Assembly (NCBI GenBank): GCA_014529385.2
Contig: CM043960.1
Location: 29,355,396 to 29,419,395 of the forward strand
DNA from: Adiantum capillus-veneris
Taxonomy: Eukaryota; Streptophyta; Polypodiopsida; Polypodiales; Pteridaceae
Reading direction: 5' to 3'
DNA length: 64,000 bases
In this document: piece by piece, positions 55,129 to 64,000 of the stretch
How positions within the stretch are numbered: position 1 is the first letter of the stretch
How the letters are laid out: every line of letters starts with the position of its first letter
Translations under genes and position numbers: made by a program
Notes under the pieces: model-generated
The model's database searches: none
What the model was told of the DNA's origin: nothing
What the model saw: the letters and a program-made list of their open reading frames with translations, nothing else

Positions 55129-55673
55129 AGTGCATCTGCTTTAAGAATTTTGGATGGATGAAGTTCTTTGTAGCTCCGGGTCAAAGAAAATAAGGGCTTT
55201 CAAGCCGTTGACTTTGTTATATGCGTTACACAATTCATTTGTACTTTTAAGGCGTATGCCATAGATATAGGGACTAGTTCAATAGCGGATCTAGCTCTCT
55301 TAGGTGGAGGTGGCCTTGGGGATCTTTCTGTCGTGGGAGCAAAAGGTTGCTCTAAAACATCGAGGCTCGCTCAAGACATGTAGTGAATGTAGGCCTTGTT
55401 TGAAAACATTCGAAGCATTGGCCTTCTTGTAAAAGGGTTTCTCGTTGACGCTGTGTCAGTTGAGGCCTTGAGGTTGGGTTTCACGAGACTCCCGAGAATT
55501 TGTTCATTGTTGTTGAGAGTTTTGGTTGGTGGCTGGAGTTGGTTCTATGGTAAACTCCAACTTTCCCTTCATCTATTTGTAGCCAGCCACGGCATGGTCC
55601 ATAAGTTCTTGCATGGTTGAGACTTATTGGATAGACAATATTCCTGTAACGGTGATGGTAGTCCAATGGTGTA

Positions 55674-56439
55674 TCACTTGCACTGGTCCTCCAAGAAAAT
55701 GAACTTAAAGAAGGACATCGGAATGTAGACGTCGAGAAACCCTTGGTTATAGTCGTCCATGGTCTCTGTGGCAAACATTTTCAAGTTGCCCCATTCTGCC
55801 AAGATCCAGACTTCAAAGCGAGAAATCATATAACTGCGTGCAAATATTGTTTTGAAAGCTTGCCAGGTCCTTGGAGCATGCTGTTGCGTTGCGATTGAAC
55901 TCCACCACTGCATGGCATTATCTCTAAGAAATCCCGTTGCTCGAGAAATCCTTGGATTCTTCTGTTTAGTTCCCCAAAGCATAGATGTTGTCGAATTGAT
56001 GTAGAAACTATAATGCTTTCTTTCGATCTTTCATCCCGAAAAAGATGAAAAATTTGAATGTTGTGCCGCCATCCTTGAAATCTTTCGGTTGGTTAGGTGC
56101 GTATTCTGTGTACGGATAATAAGGGTATCCATGTGGGCTCCAACCATTGTAGCGTGGTGGCGGTGGTGGTGGGGGCAACGGCGGTTGCATTGGATCAGGG
56201 TCAGATGGTCGCACCATATTCTTGAAGACTCCCCCAATTGGAACAGACGGCTCGGAACGTTGTCGGTTGAAAGCTCTCGTATTTTTGGTGCAGGAGGAGG
56301 AGGTACCACTTGGGCCATCAGAGGGAGTAACATGTAATTCAAAAACTTTTGAAAACTTTACAACATTGGGACATTCAATTGAGGATGCTGCGAAAGAATG
56401 TCGCGAAGCTCGTCGAGGAGCCGAATCCATGGACGCCAT
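55674..56439 (-). pseudogene. gag: Gag of element C, frameshifted
   Basis: Starts at ATG 56437-56439, 200 bp after the primer site. N-terminal Ser/Pro-rich stretch with eight consecutive Pro, then a capsid-type domain. The frame shifts near 56008; the second part (55982-55674) has NAMQWWSSIATQQ, TWQAFKTIFARSYM and TETMDDYNQGFLDV. RT and integrase that should follow are gone. Confidence 0.8.
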
Positions 56440-56642
56440 GTCTTGGGCTCTTTATGGCTTATGCCCTGTAAGAGAGAGCGATGAAGACGGGAGCGATGGA
56501 GTAAGGGTAGGAGTAACTAGTAAGTCCGGGGTCGGGGCATGAAGATTCTCAAATAAAATTTGCGGTAAACTTTGGAAGCGCCGCCTTGCTCAGTCTGCTC
56601 TTTGGTAGGACCCGTATGCTTTCAGAAAAGCACACGCTTGAA

Positions 56643-56654
56643 GCTTTGATACTA
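56643..56654 (-). other. Primer binding site of C
   Basis: Minus-strand TAGTATCAAAGC, two changes from TGGTATCAGAGC, one base from the LTR. Confidence 0.7.
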
Positions 56655-56655
56655 C

Positions 56656-57322
56656 CGTCACGGGATGGGCACACGTGCCAACGGAAAAAGAACAGACCGA
56701 ACAACTTTAAGCACTTCAAATAACAGTAAATCGAAGAGATGCACGACACACGAGACGAGGAGTGGCGGTGTTCCACCGGCCCCAAACCTTGGCGCCTCTT
56801 TTGGTATTTCTTTATATTCCTTGAACTCAGTACAAGCCGGTACTCCATGCTCTGCACCTTCACCTGGAAGCATGCCAGAGAATGAGCCCATGGCACATAT
56901 TTAAAGGCCCTTGTCCTCAAAAGCAATTACATGAAAAGCTTCAAACTCAAAAGCATCTAGCCCAAAAGCAACCAGCACGTTTTGCGGAAATTCATACAGT
57001 TGCTACGTGGCATTGTCAGCGCTTTGTTGCGGGACTGCTCGTACAATCTGCCACGTCAACATGTCAACGCGTTTGCGGGTTGTTCGTACAACTCTGCCAC
57101 GTCATTAGCTGCTACGCTTTGTTTAATCTCTTTAGGTCACTTGGGCCCTATCGGACAGGGTCCCGCAAGTTGGTGGGAACTCGTCTTTAAAAATAGACCA
57201 CTCGGCAAAACTTTGCAAGTTGGTGAAACTTCTTCTGCTACTTCTAGGGTTTAGACCCCTTGGCCGGGATGTGCAAGTTGGCTCCGTTCTTTAGTGGCTT
57301 GACACGTTAGGAGTTTGTGACA
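56656..57322 (-). repeat. 5' LTR of C
   Basis: 667 bp. Plus-strand CGTCACGGG...TTTGTGACA (first T mutated to C). Shared motif at 56791-56813, TATTTAAAGG at 56898-56907. Contains a single AAACCCTA, not the array found in B. Confidence 0.8.
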
Positions 57323-57372
57323 TCGCCCTCTTTTGTTCACTAGCCACTTGATCGGCTTGCCACATCATCACA
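57323..57372 (-). repeat. 3' LTR of D, second part
   Basis: Continues the D LTR beyond element C: ctcttttgttcactagccacttgat... matches cctcttctgtccaatagccacttaat at 59948-59974. Ends CACATCATCACA. Confidence 0.75.
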
Positions 57373-58453
57373 CTTGGGACATACCTTCCTCGTGAAAGAA
57401 GAGTAATCGCCCTCGATTACACTTGCAAATAGACACAGGACGAAAACTAGCTCAGTAGACATTGACTCTATGTACCCATGCACCAAACTGCACACATCTA
57501 GCACTAGCGCAAATACACCGGTCACTGAACAACCATCTTAGATACGAATCATGATCATTGTCACTTATTTAGCATTTATATCCAGACACGGAAGTCTTGA
57601 TCTACTAAATCTATCATATTCGCATTCCTTCTCACAGTTCATGCAGACATGCCAACGATCATCTCCACAAGACAATACATTCACAAAGCATGCATCCACA
57701 CAAATTCTAATTCACAATGGATTTCGGATCTACATTCACATTGTTCACGCAGAACTCTCAGGTGCAAACCAACAAAACTAGTCATCTCATCTATTCCGAA
57801 GGGATTGATGCACATATATCACTATCCAACCATCTCATCCTTGCAGAACGTTTGATACACTAAGATTAGTATCATATTGTCTCATCCGGATAGAACTCTT
57901 GATGCACTGGGATCAAAATTGCAAATGACAAATCTTTCAGCCATCACAATCTCATTGATCTCTAGCAGATGTCTAGATACACTAGATTCATCATATCAAG
58001 ACTCAGTATCACCCCTCTTAGTGAGTAGAGACAAAATGCTATAGACATTTCAAGTCTCGCACTTAAACAAACACATGTTTGCAAGAATACATTGATCAAT
58101 CAGTTCTTTAGAAATTCCCATTTCAATGTGTATCTTTTCATAAAGTCGTTCCGTAGAATATTGTTAGCCTCTAAATTCTTATGGAGAAATTAGTGACTTC
58201 ATTCCATCTACGTAGTCTGTGACAAGGCAGTGGAATGTCTCCTCTCGTGTAGCACGCACTACACTAGTGACTAGACTCAACCCTCTGATTCGACGTGCAC
58301 TTAAGGATTAGACAATGCTAAACCAAAAGTCTCAAGGTACAAATCTAGTAACTGAGGAGAATTTGCTAAGTCCTCTTCCTTCTCCATTCACTTTGCATCA
58401 AGAGACGAATAGTTTCTGCTCTTGACCAAAGTATTGATGGACCAGCTTACCCT
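57373..58453. other. Internal part of D without recognisable coding
   Basis: About 1.1 kb, rich in 'gatcaattc/catctcat' words; frames broken. I see no domain. Confidence 0.4.
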
Positions 58454-58837
58454 TCACTTTCCTTGTGCGATAAGACTTGGTGATTGTAGCTGAGGCTTTT
58501 TGTCATTGGGCACCTCACCTTTGAAAGGTCTCACGAGACTCACATGAAATGCATTGTGAATCTTCCAAGAATTTGGCAAGTTCAATTGAAAGGATACATG
58601 GTTGAAGGGCGCATAGTATCGCATACTAAGCTTTGGGAAAAGCCTCTCTTGACCCTTGCTGTTCCGTGCCTTTTCAAACCAAAGTAGCATCCAATCATTC
58701 CCCCTCAACTGCAAGTTGCGATCATGCTTGCATCCTACCTTCATTTGCCGTGCTTGAGACTTCTTTAAAGCGTGCTTTACCTTAGCAAAAGTAGTCTCCA
58801 GATCTTGCATGTACTGATCTGCTTGAATCCAATACAC
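58454..58837 (-). pseudogene. pol: C-terminal end of integrase, element D
   Basis: Matches the end of Ty3 Pol: QARQMKVGCKHDRNL, then a GPY-type stretch reading LSMRYYAPF (G-P lost), then SWKIHNAFHVSLVRPF. The catalytic core upstream is missing, so D has lost most of pol. Confidence 0.8.
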
Positions 58838-59060
58838 GTGTCAACAATCATATTGTGTCCAAATTCTGTACCTTTTCGAAGAGTCTTTGCCATCTACAAT
58901 TTTTCTATGTGCACAAACCAAGAGATTATGCTAATCCCTCTGGAAGTCACGTCCCAAATTTGTTTGTAGAAACCCAAATTCTTTTGAAATTGTCAGAATC
59001 AAAATTCGTTTGTGTCAATGCGTAGGTCTCATAGAGGATTAACTTTGACTTGTGACACAT

Positions 59061-59345
59061 CCAAATTCTTACCCGTTGAAGAGATTTTTAAGAGGTCTCT
59101 AAGACAGAAAAATGTTTGTTATTTGGGTTGTTTATGGCAAAAGCGAACTCTTGCTTCTTCATTCTCCCCTTTCTGTTGTCGTTTCTTCTTCCAAAACGCA
59201 CCAAATTCTTACTCGCTGAAGAGATTTTCAAGAGGTCTGTGAGACACAGAAACGTATCCGTTATTTCGGCTATTTGTGGCAAAAAAAACTCTTGCTTCTA
59301 CATTCTCCCCTTTCTGCTGTTGTTTCTTCTTCCAAAGAGCACCTT
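59061..59345. repeat. 140-bp direct repeat in D
   Basis: Two copies beginning ccaaattcttac(c/t)cg(t/c)tgaa at 59061 and 59201, each ending in ttctccccttt...tttcttcttccaaa. Confidence 0.88.
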
Positions 59346-59482
59346 TTTTGTAGCAACTTCTTCTTCTTTCAAAGCAATTTGTGTAAAAAGCTGCTTCTTG
59401 TTCTTGATAGGAGTCTCTGTCAAAATCCATAGCGTGTATAGCTTAAACGGATCGGATCCTCTACATGGGAAGAATCATCGAA

Positions 59483-59494
59483 GCTTTGATACCA
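59483..59494 (-). other. Primer binding site of D
   Basis: Minus-strand TGGTATCAAAGC, one base from the LTR at 59496. Confidence 0.85.
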
Positions 59495-59495
59495 C

Positions 59496-59992
59496 TATAA
59501 CAGCCTTGAACACCTAAGCAAAAAATCAATAGCAACACATGAACAAAAACTGCAACAACTGAACTTGAATAGAGAGGGAGAGCAATTGACACGAAGCCGC
59601 TTCCAGATGCACTAACCCCAAAGACTTGCGCCCCTTTCAGTATTTCTTTCTTATTGATGGTCACAAAGGTAAAACAATCGGAGGGTTTGCTCTCTGCAAT
59701 TTGCTCCCAAGCTGATCGGCAGAGCTCGTCCCCAAGGCTCCTTATAAACGTTACATGGGACCCCTAAATCTGGGTGTCTTGATTGCTTTCAGTTTTAAAA
59801 ATAGAGGCCCAAAACACTTTGCCAAAAGCCTTGCACTAAAGGTGCCCTACAGACTGCCATGTGGGAGCCCGTAAATCGTGGCGCATTTTACGTTGAGGTG
59901 CTACGCGTCAGGTTCGTTAGTTTTTGGCTTGGCTGATTTTGGGCCGGCCTCTTCTGTCCAATAGCCACTTAATGGCTTGACACATCATCACA
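59496..59992 (-). repeat. 5' LTR of D
   Basis: About 497 bp; the outer terminal T/G is mutated (TATAACAG in plus sense). Contains the shared motif at 59628-59649, preceded in minus sense by AATAAG. It serves as the uninterrupted reference for the split 3' LTR. Confidence 0.8.
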
Positions 59993-61194
59993 CTTGTTGG
60001 CCTTACGATGGTATGATGCGAGTGAAAAGCTTTTAGTTGAGATTGTGGATTTTTGTTTCTTCGAGGTAGCTATTCACCAAGTGGGTGGGGAGCTAGGTAG
60101 GTAGGTAAGTATGTAGGTATAAGAGCTCTAATCGATTGTTCTTCTCAAAATAATATAAATCAGATCTTCAACAATCAACCTATGAAGCTGTTTAATAGCA
60201 AATAAAGTGATTCTTTTTTTTTAATCCTTGCTTTTGTAGTTTCATGAGTGTTTTATCCCCTCTTATAATTCATGAGTTCAGACTGTTCTGAGCTTATGAA
60301 GGTATATAAGCTTTGAAGCTGTAGTTCTAACCAAGAGGAAGAGTTGGGAGTATGAGGAAGGTGAAGCTTATGAAGGTATATAAGCTTTGAAGCCGTAGTT
60401 CTAACCAAGAGGAAGAGTTGGGTGTATGAGGAAGGTCAAATGGAATAGAAAAGGGAGTCAAAGACAAGGAAGGTGTTGCAAATGAGGTAGAGCAGGATGA
60501 TGTGGTTGGAGATGAGGTGGATCATCAATGTAAGCGTTACCACCAAATGTGTGTCGAGAAGGTTGGATTGGCTGAAGTTAGCATTTTGTTTGGATTATCT
60601 TCTTGCTTATTCTAAAGATCTGTGTTACGCAAAGTATATGCTGGTCAAGCATATGAACACAATTTTCTACCAGCTTAAAAGAAATGTGATGTGAAGCCTC
60701 AGGTTAAAGCGAAGCCAAAGGTAAAGGCGGCTAAGTTGTCCATCAACAAGAAGGATGATGCTACAACTGTCTACCAGCTTAAAAGAAGTGATGAAGCCTT
60801 AGGTTAAAGCGAAGCCAAAGGTAAAGGCAGCTAAGTTGTCCATCAACAAGAAAGATGATGCTACAACAGATGATGTATCACATGTAGGGATATATGCCTA
60901 TGCCTTCTTATCAAGGCTATCTCGAGAGAAGTCGGACTTTTATCGATATGGCCGCGTACATCATCAAACACAGCCATAGTTACTAGGAACCGGAATGAGC
61001 ACAAGAACGTAAGACCACGAAGACGGAAAACGCTCCAGAAATTGGAAACGGAAACAGATGAGAACGGACATTATGAGAAGACATGTGTAAGGGGGATATT
61101 TATTGCAGGAACAATGCTATAAACTAATGCTAATGCTTGTGACACATAACATGAAATGGACGCTTGGAACCATATAGAGACCAAAGGTAGTGGA
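59993..61194 (+). pseudogene. Direct-repeat region with charged-protein remnants
   Basis: 74-bp direct repeat at 60291-60364 and 60365-60438; about 103-bp direct repeat at 60668-60770 and 60771-60868. One frame of the second reads KAKPKVKAAKLSINKKDD in each copy, and 60452-60530 gives an acidic stretch (EVEQDDVVGDEVD). This suggests a decayed Lys/Ala- and Asp/Glu-rich coding sequence. No family recognised. Confidence 0.4.
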
Positions 61195-61199
61195 CATCT

Positions 61200-61747
61200 T
61201 GTAACAAACTTGGACACTCCAAGTCAAGATTCTACCACGACGACACAACAAAGATTCACTTCAAAACGGTTCACAATTCACATTTGAGTCGACACGGCCT
61301 GGCGTAGTTCTGTGCCTAGAGATATTGGCCCCAGAGACTGGCGCCCCTTTCGGTATTTCTTTTTGTATTAATCTGTGTTCAAAGTACAAGAGAGTGGGTA
61401 GGTGCTGATGCTTAGACTTTGCGTCCAGATGCTATAAGAAGTGAGGGCCTAACGACTTATTTATTGGTTACAAGGGATGCCCAAAAGCAGATCCCCAAAA
61501 GTTGCCATTCAAAAGCTTGTGAAGTTAAAGCAATAAGCTCCAAAAGCAACTCAGCGCAAATCCAAGAATTCCGTACACTGTGTCAACGCGGAAATCTGTA
61601 TGGCAGGCCACGTCAACAGTGTCAACGTGAAAACCGGTGGAAAATCCGGAGCTGCCACGTTAGCCTGTCTCCGCGTTTTACGAGCATGTACGCTGTTGCC
61701 AGCCAGTGTGAGTGTGTCCTGGCATGCCACGTCACCAATTTGTGACA
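61200..61747 (-). mobile_element. Solo LTR with 5-bp target duplication
   Basis: 548 bp, plus-strand TGTAACAAACTT...ATTTGTGACA, flanked by CATCT at 61195-61199 and 61748-61752. Contains the shared motif at 61340-61362 and several TGCCACGT words. No internal region or second LTR, so it is the product of LTR-LTR recombination. Confidence 0.9.
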
Positions 61748-61825
61748 CATCTCATTTCCAAAAAAGATAGAATACAACTAAAATAAGAAGAGAAGTTTCT
61801 CAATAAGAGTAGCCGAGTTACACAT

Positions 61826-63175
61826 CTAGTTCAAGATCCCCAAATTCACGACCCCAAAATAAGTATCAATGTCATCAATAGGATGGTTGTTGAGGCACCT
61901 CAAATCAACAGCTTGCATTGGCACATCCTCCTCATCCTCCTCTTCTAAAACAAGTATCAATGTCATCAATAGGATGGTTGTTGAGGCACCCCAATGCTTC
62001 GAGGATGCTGGATTCTGCAAATGCTCAAAGAGATGCAAATTCGCACCCACAAAAACCAATTCATTGGCTTTTTCAACTTTGAGCCAGTTTTCTTCTTTAA
62101 AGTGACGTGGCTAAAAGAGCTCCACAATTGCTCCAAAGAAGAAGAGCTAATGCTTGGCCAGAACTTGATTGTCAGTTGCTGCAACTCTGGAGTGTCTGCA
62201 CCATAATCCTCCCACCACACACGTGGGTGCGTGTGTGGTGCGATCGGCCATTGCATCTGCTCTTCCCAGCCTCCTGCCACCTCTTGGTCAATGTATTGAG
62301 TACTTGTTTGAATTGTGGATCTAACATGAATGCTGCAGCATGCATTTGAGAGTAGTATGAGTCCCACCTTGCTTGACATAGATCTCGCAGCATCTTGTAC
62401 CGCTTCTTGTTGGGCTCAATCTCCTCCAGTTTCTCAATCATCTTGTCCATTGCTTCGTAGATTTTGCCAATGCAAGGTTGGAGAGCATCACCCATTCGCA
62501 ATAAGTGGATGATCGGTTTTGCAAGTGCCACTATACGCTTCATTTGTTCCCACCAATGCGGATATGTAGCATGACCTACATAAGACTTGCCGGTTGCTGT
62601 CCTCGATAAATGATGTTTCTCATACTCATCACTAACCGATCACATTGACCTCAACCCTGGAGTGCGACCTTACTAAGAAAGTTGACCCCTACCTCTATCC
62701 GCTCGAAGCTGAAGCTGACACTTCTCATTACACGATCGTGATCAGATCCAACGTACTCCATTTATAGCAATTGAGCGAGTACATTGTTTTGACGGTCATT
62801 AGCTGCTTAAGAGCACCTACACATTTTACCAAAGATTTCAACATCAAAAAGTTATACCCACAACTTGGTGTCTAAGTATTTGCGAAGCTCAGGAGTGGAC
62901 TTCTTCCTGAACTCAGTCAACAAATATGTGTGTTTGTAGATGAAGTTGACAATCTCATTGCCATCCTCAATGACGGGTGCTATCCACTCTAGCTTTCCAT
63001 TGTCCTTCAGGAGATTATTCAAGCAGTGCGCCATCCAAGCTGAGAATGCGATGTGGGGAAATTTTTGCTCTAAAATTTTTCCTGCAGCCCTGTTTGTCGG
63101 CGCCCCATTTGCAACAATCTGGATCACTTGTTCTTTATGAAACCGGCCCATGGGGCGGTAGGCGTTGGCTTTCAC
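61826..63175 (-). pseudogene. hAT transposase remnant
   Basis: Three minus-strand blocks. 63175-62852 is like the DUF659 catalytic region of plant hAT transposases (QIVANGAPTNRAAGKILEQKFPHI, then AHCLNNLLKDNGKL, FIYKHTYLL). The Asn-Gly-Ala where TDNA or TDGA is expected suggests the catalytic Asp is lost. 62543-62230 is the middle region (KPIIHLLRMGD, IYEAMDKM, RWDSYYSQMHAAAFMLDP). 62220-61966 holds the dimerisation domain in broken frames (WWEDYGADTPELQQL, WSSFSHV). The N-terminal BED zinc finger is absent. A 300-bp gap (62544-62851) has stops. Confidence 0.82.
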
Positions 63176-63224
63176 CCGAAATTCTCTACTTTAGACACAC
63201 ACAGAGTACTTTGCAAGGGTACCC

Positions 63225-64000
63225 TGTAACGGGGATTAACACCTAAGTACACACACGGCTCGGGAGCTAGAATGCTCCGAGCAGACGCCGACAACCTGTA
63301 GGCCCCAAAATTGGCGCCCCTTTCGGTATTTCTTTATTCTGTAACAGAGGGAATAAAACTTGTGATCTCCTACAAGCTGCCCTGCACAATCTAGGCTAAG
63401 AAACACCTGTTCTGGCCCGATTTCGGCAGCATAACTGTACTAGGACGCTTCACAGTTAGTATCCCCACGCAATAGGTGACTTTCCCGACGCATACGGACA
63501 CTTTGCAAAACCTGGCGAGAATCTGCAGCACACTGAATCCTCTGTTTTCTGCCCCGAAAATGCGCCAGTTCACCTGTATAGCGGTCCCCTTGCGTCCCCG
63601 AACCTCCTGGGGGTATCAGGGTCCGTTTAGGGCCGAAACCCTAAACCTGCAAAAATACACAGCAGGCTGTAATTCCTTGTTTTGGGCTCCGTTTCGCGTG
63701 CCGGTCGCATCTGTAGCAAGACCTCGAGCTCCCGCACCTGTAGGGCTACTTGCCCTTTGAATTGGACGAGATTTCTGACGTGAAACCTCTCCGAATTCAC
63801 CTGTACCTGCGGGGGATTAGCCGCTAGCTAATCCAGTACCTGTGCAAGAGGCTCTTGCCTCGGCAATCTCACATAAACCCACATAACTGTACATTGGTCA
63901 AATGAAAATCCCACTAGTGGGGCATAACATATTGCTCGTAGGGGGGAGAGAGAGCAATGCGTAGCGTGCAAGGCATCACTCCTGGCACCGCACTGTACAT
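63225..64000 (-). repeat. Partial LTR (G) beside the hAT remnant
   Basis: Plus-strand TGTAACGGGGATT opens it. Contains the shared motif at 63313-63335, preceded in minus sense by a perfect AATAAA. The outer end is not identified and may lie beyond the window; no primer site on either side. Confidence 0.45.

Larger units (their letters stand above)
42740..57322 (-). mobile_element. Ty3 element C, inserted in the D LTR
   Basis: Minus-strand element with LTRs at 42740-43383 and 56656-57322, a Met-type primer site and a gag-protease remnant. It is interrupted by B (43563-46848) and F (46969-54233); its own sequence resumes at 46854-46963 and 54239. The unbroken D LTR at 59496-59992 reads continuously across the insertion point (gggccgg then cctcttctgtccaatagcc), which supports the nesting. 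The bordering 5-mers CCGGT and TCGCC are not a clear duplication. RT and integrase are absent. Confidence 0.75.
42309..59992 (-). mobile_element. Ty3 element D, outermost of a three-level nest
   Basis: Minus-strand element. Its 3' LTR is split by element C (42309-42739 and 57323-57372), and its 5' LTR is at 59496-59992 with an initiator-Met primer site at 59483-59494. The internal part (57373-59482, 2.1 kb) keeps only the end of integrase, so most of gag-pol is deleted. Flanks CATTG and CTTGT do not form a clean target duplication. Confidence 0.75.

Noticed and set aside
42740..57322. Clean target-site duplication for element C, and one for D
   Set aside because: Flanking 5-mers (CCGGT/TCGCC and CATTG/CTTGT) do not match; nesting rests on LTR pairing and the uninterrupted D LTR instead.

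Overview
This looks like transposon-dense, intergenic DNA from a large land-plant nuclear genome. The evidence is plant-type Ty3 and Ty1 LTR elements, initiator-Met and Asp tRNA primer sites, a PLS-type PPR fragment, a hAT transposase remnant and long CT/GA microsatellites. The lineage is not proven; the LINE and Penelope-like fragments would suit a fern or another non-flowering plant, but that is a guess. I see no intact host gene, no rRNA and no tRNA. Almost everything recognisable is a mobile element at some stage of decay, and all element coding regions carry stops or frameshifts.

Layout. (1) Positions 1 to about 23,600, minus strand: one very large Ty3 element (E1) that runs off the left edge. 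It has an Asp-tRNA-type primer site at 22177-22194, the start of its 5' LTR at 22196, a gag with an unusual N-terminal part, protease, RT, RNase H, two successive integrase-type H2C2 zinc modules, the integrase core, a second retropepsin-like domain in frame after the integrase, and a further ORF ending in a long coiled coil. Its non-coding parts hold seven copies of a 22-bp palindrome, three of them 284-285 bp apart. (2) 15184-21507, plus strand: a young Ty1/copia element inserted in the E1 leader (5-bp target duplication GTTAT), itself broken by an 1146-bp TG...CA insertion that looks like a solo LTR. (3) About 24,000-25,672: an LTR and leader of another element. (4) 25,700-28,230: microsatellites and a PPR pseudogene scrap. 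(5) 28,237-40,200: two copies of a duplicated segment, each with a LINE-type RT remnant and a long microsatellite-rich tail, plus a third partial copy, a Tourist-like MITE and a minus-strand RT fragment resembling Penelope-like elements. (6) 40,491-41,130: GA microsatellite alternating with a unique 115-bp unit. (7) 42,309-59,992: a three-level nest. Element D contains C, which contains B and F; B and F both have the target duplication GTTGG. (8) 60,000-64,000: charged-protein remnants in direct repeat, a solo LTR with target duplication CATCT, a hAT transposase pseudogene and part of another LTR.

The elements do not form a pathway; their relation is one of successive insertion. Two features go beyond routine annotation. 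One is the E1 architecture (duplicated H2C2, duplicated protease, palindrome-bearing repeats). The other is a short motif, GAAATACCGAAAGGGGCGCC, placed just after an AATAAA-like signal in the LTRs of several families. ORF boundaries given for broken genes are frame limits, not proven starts.
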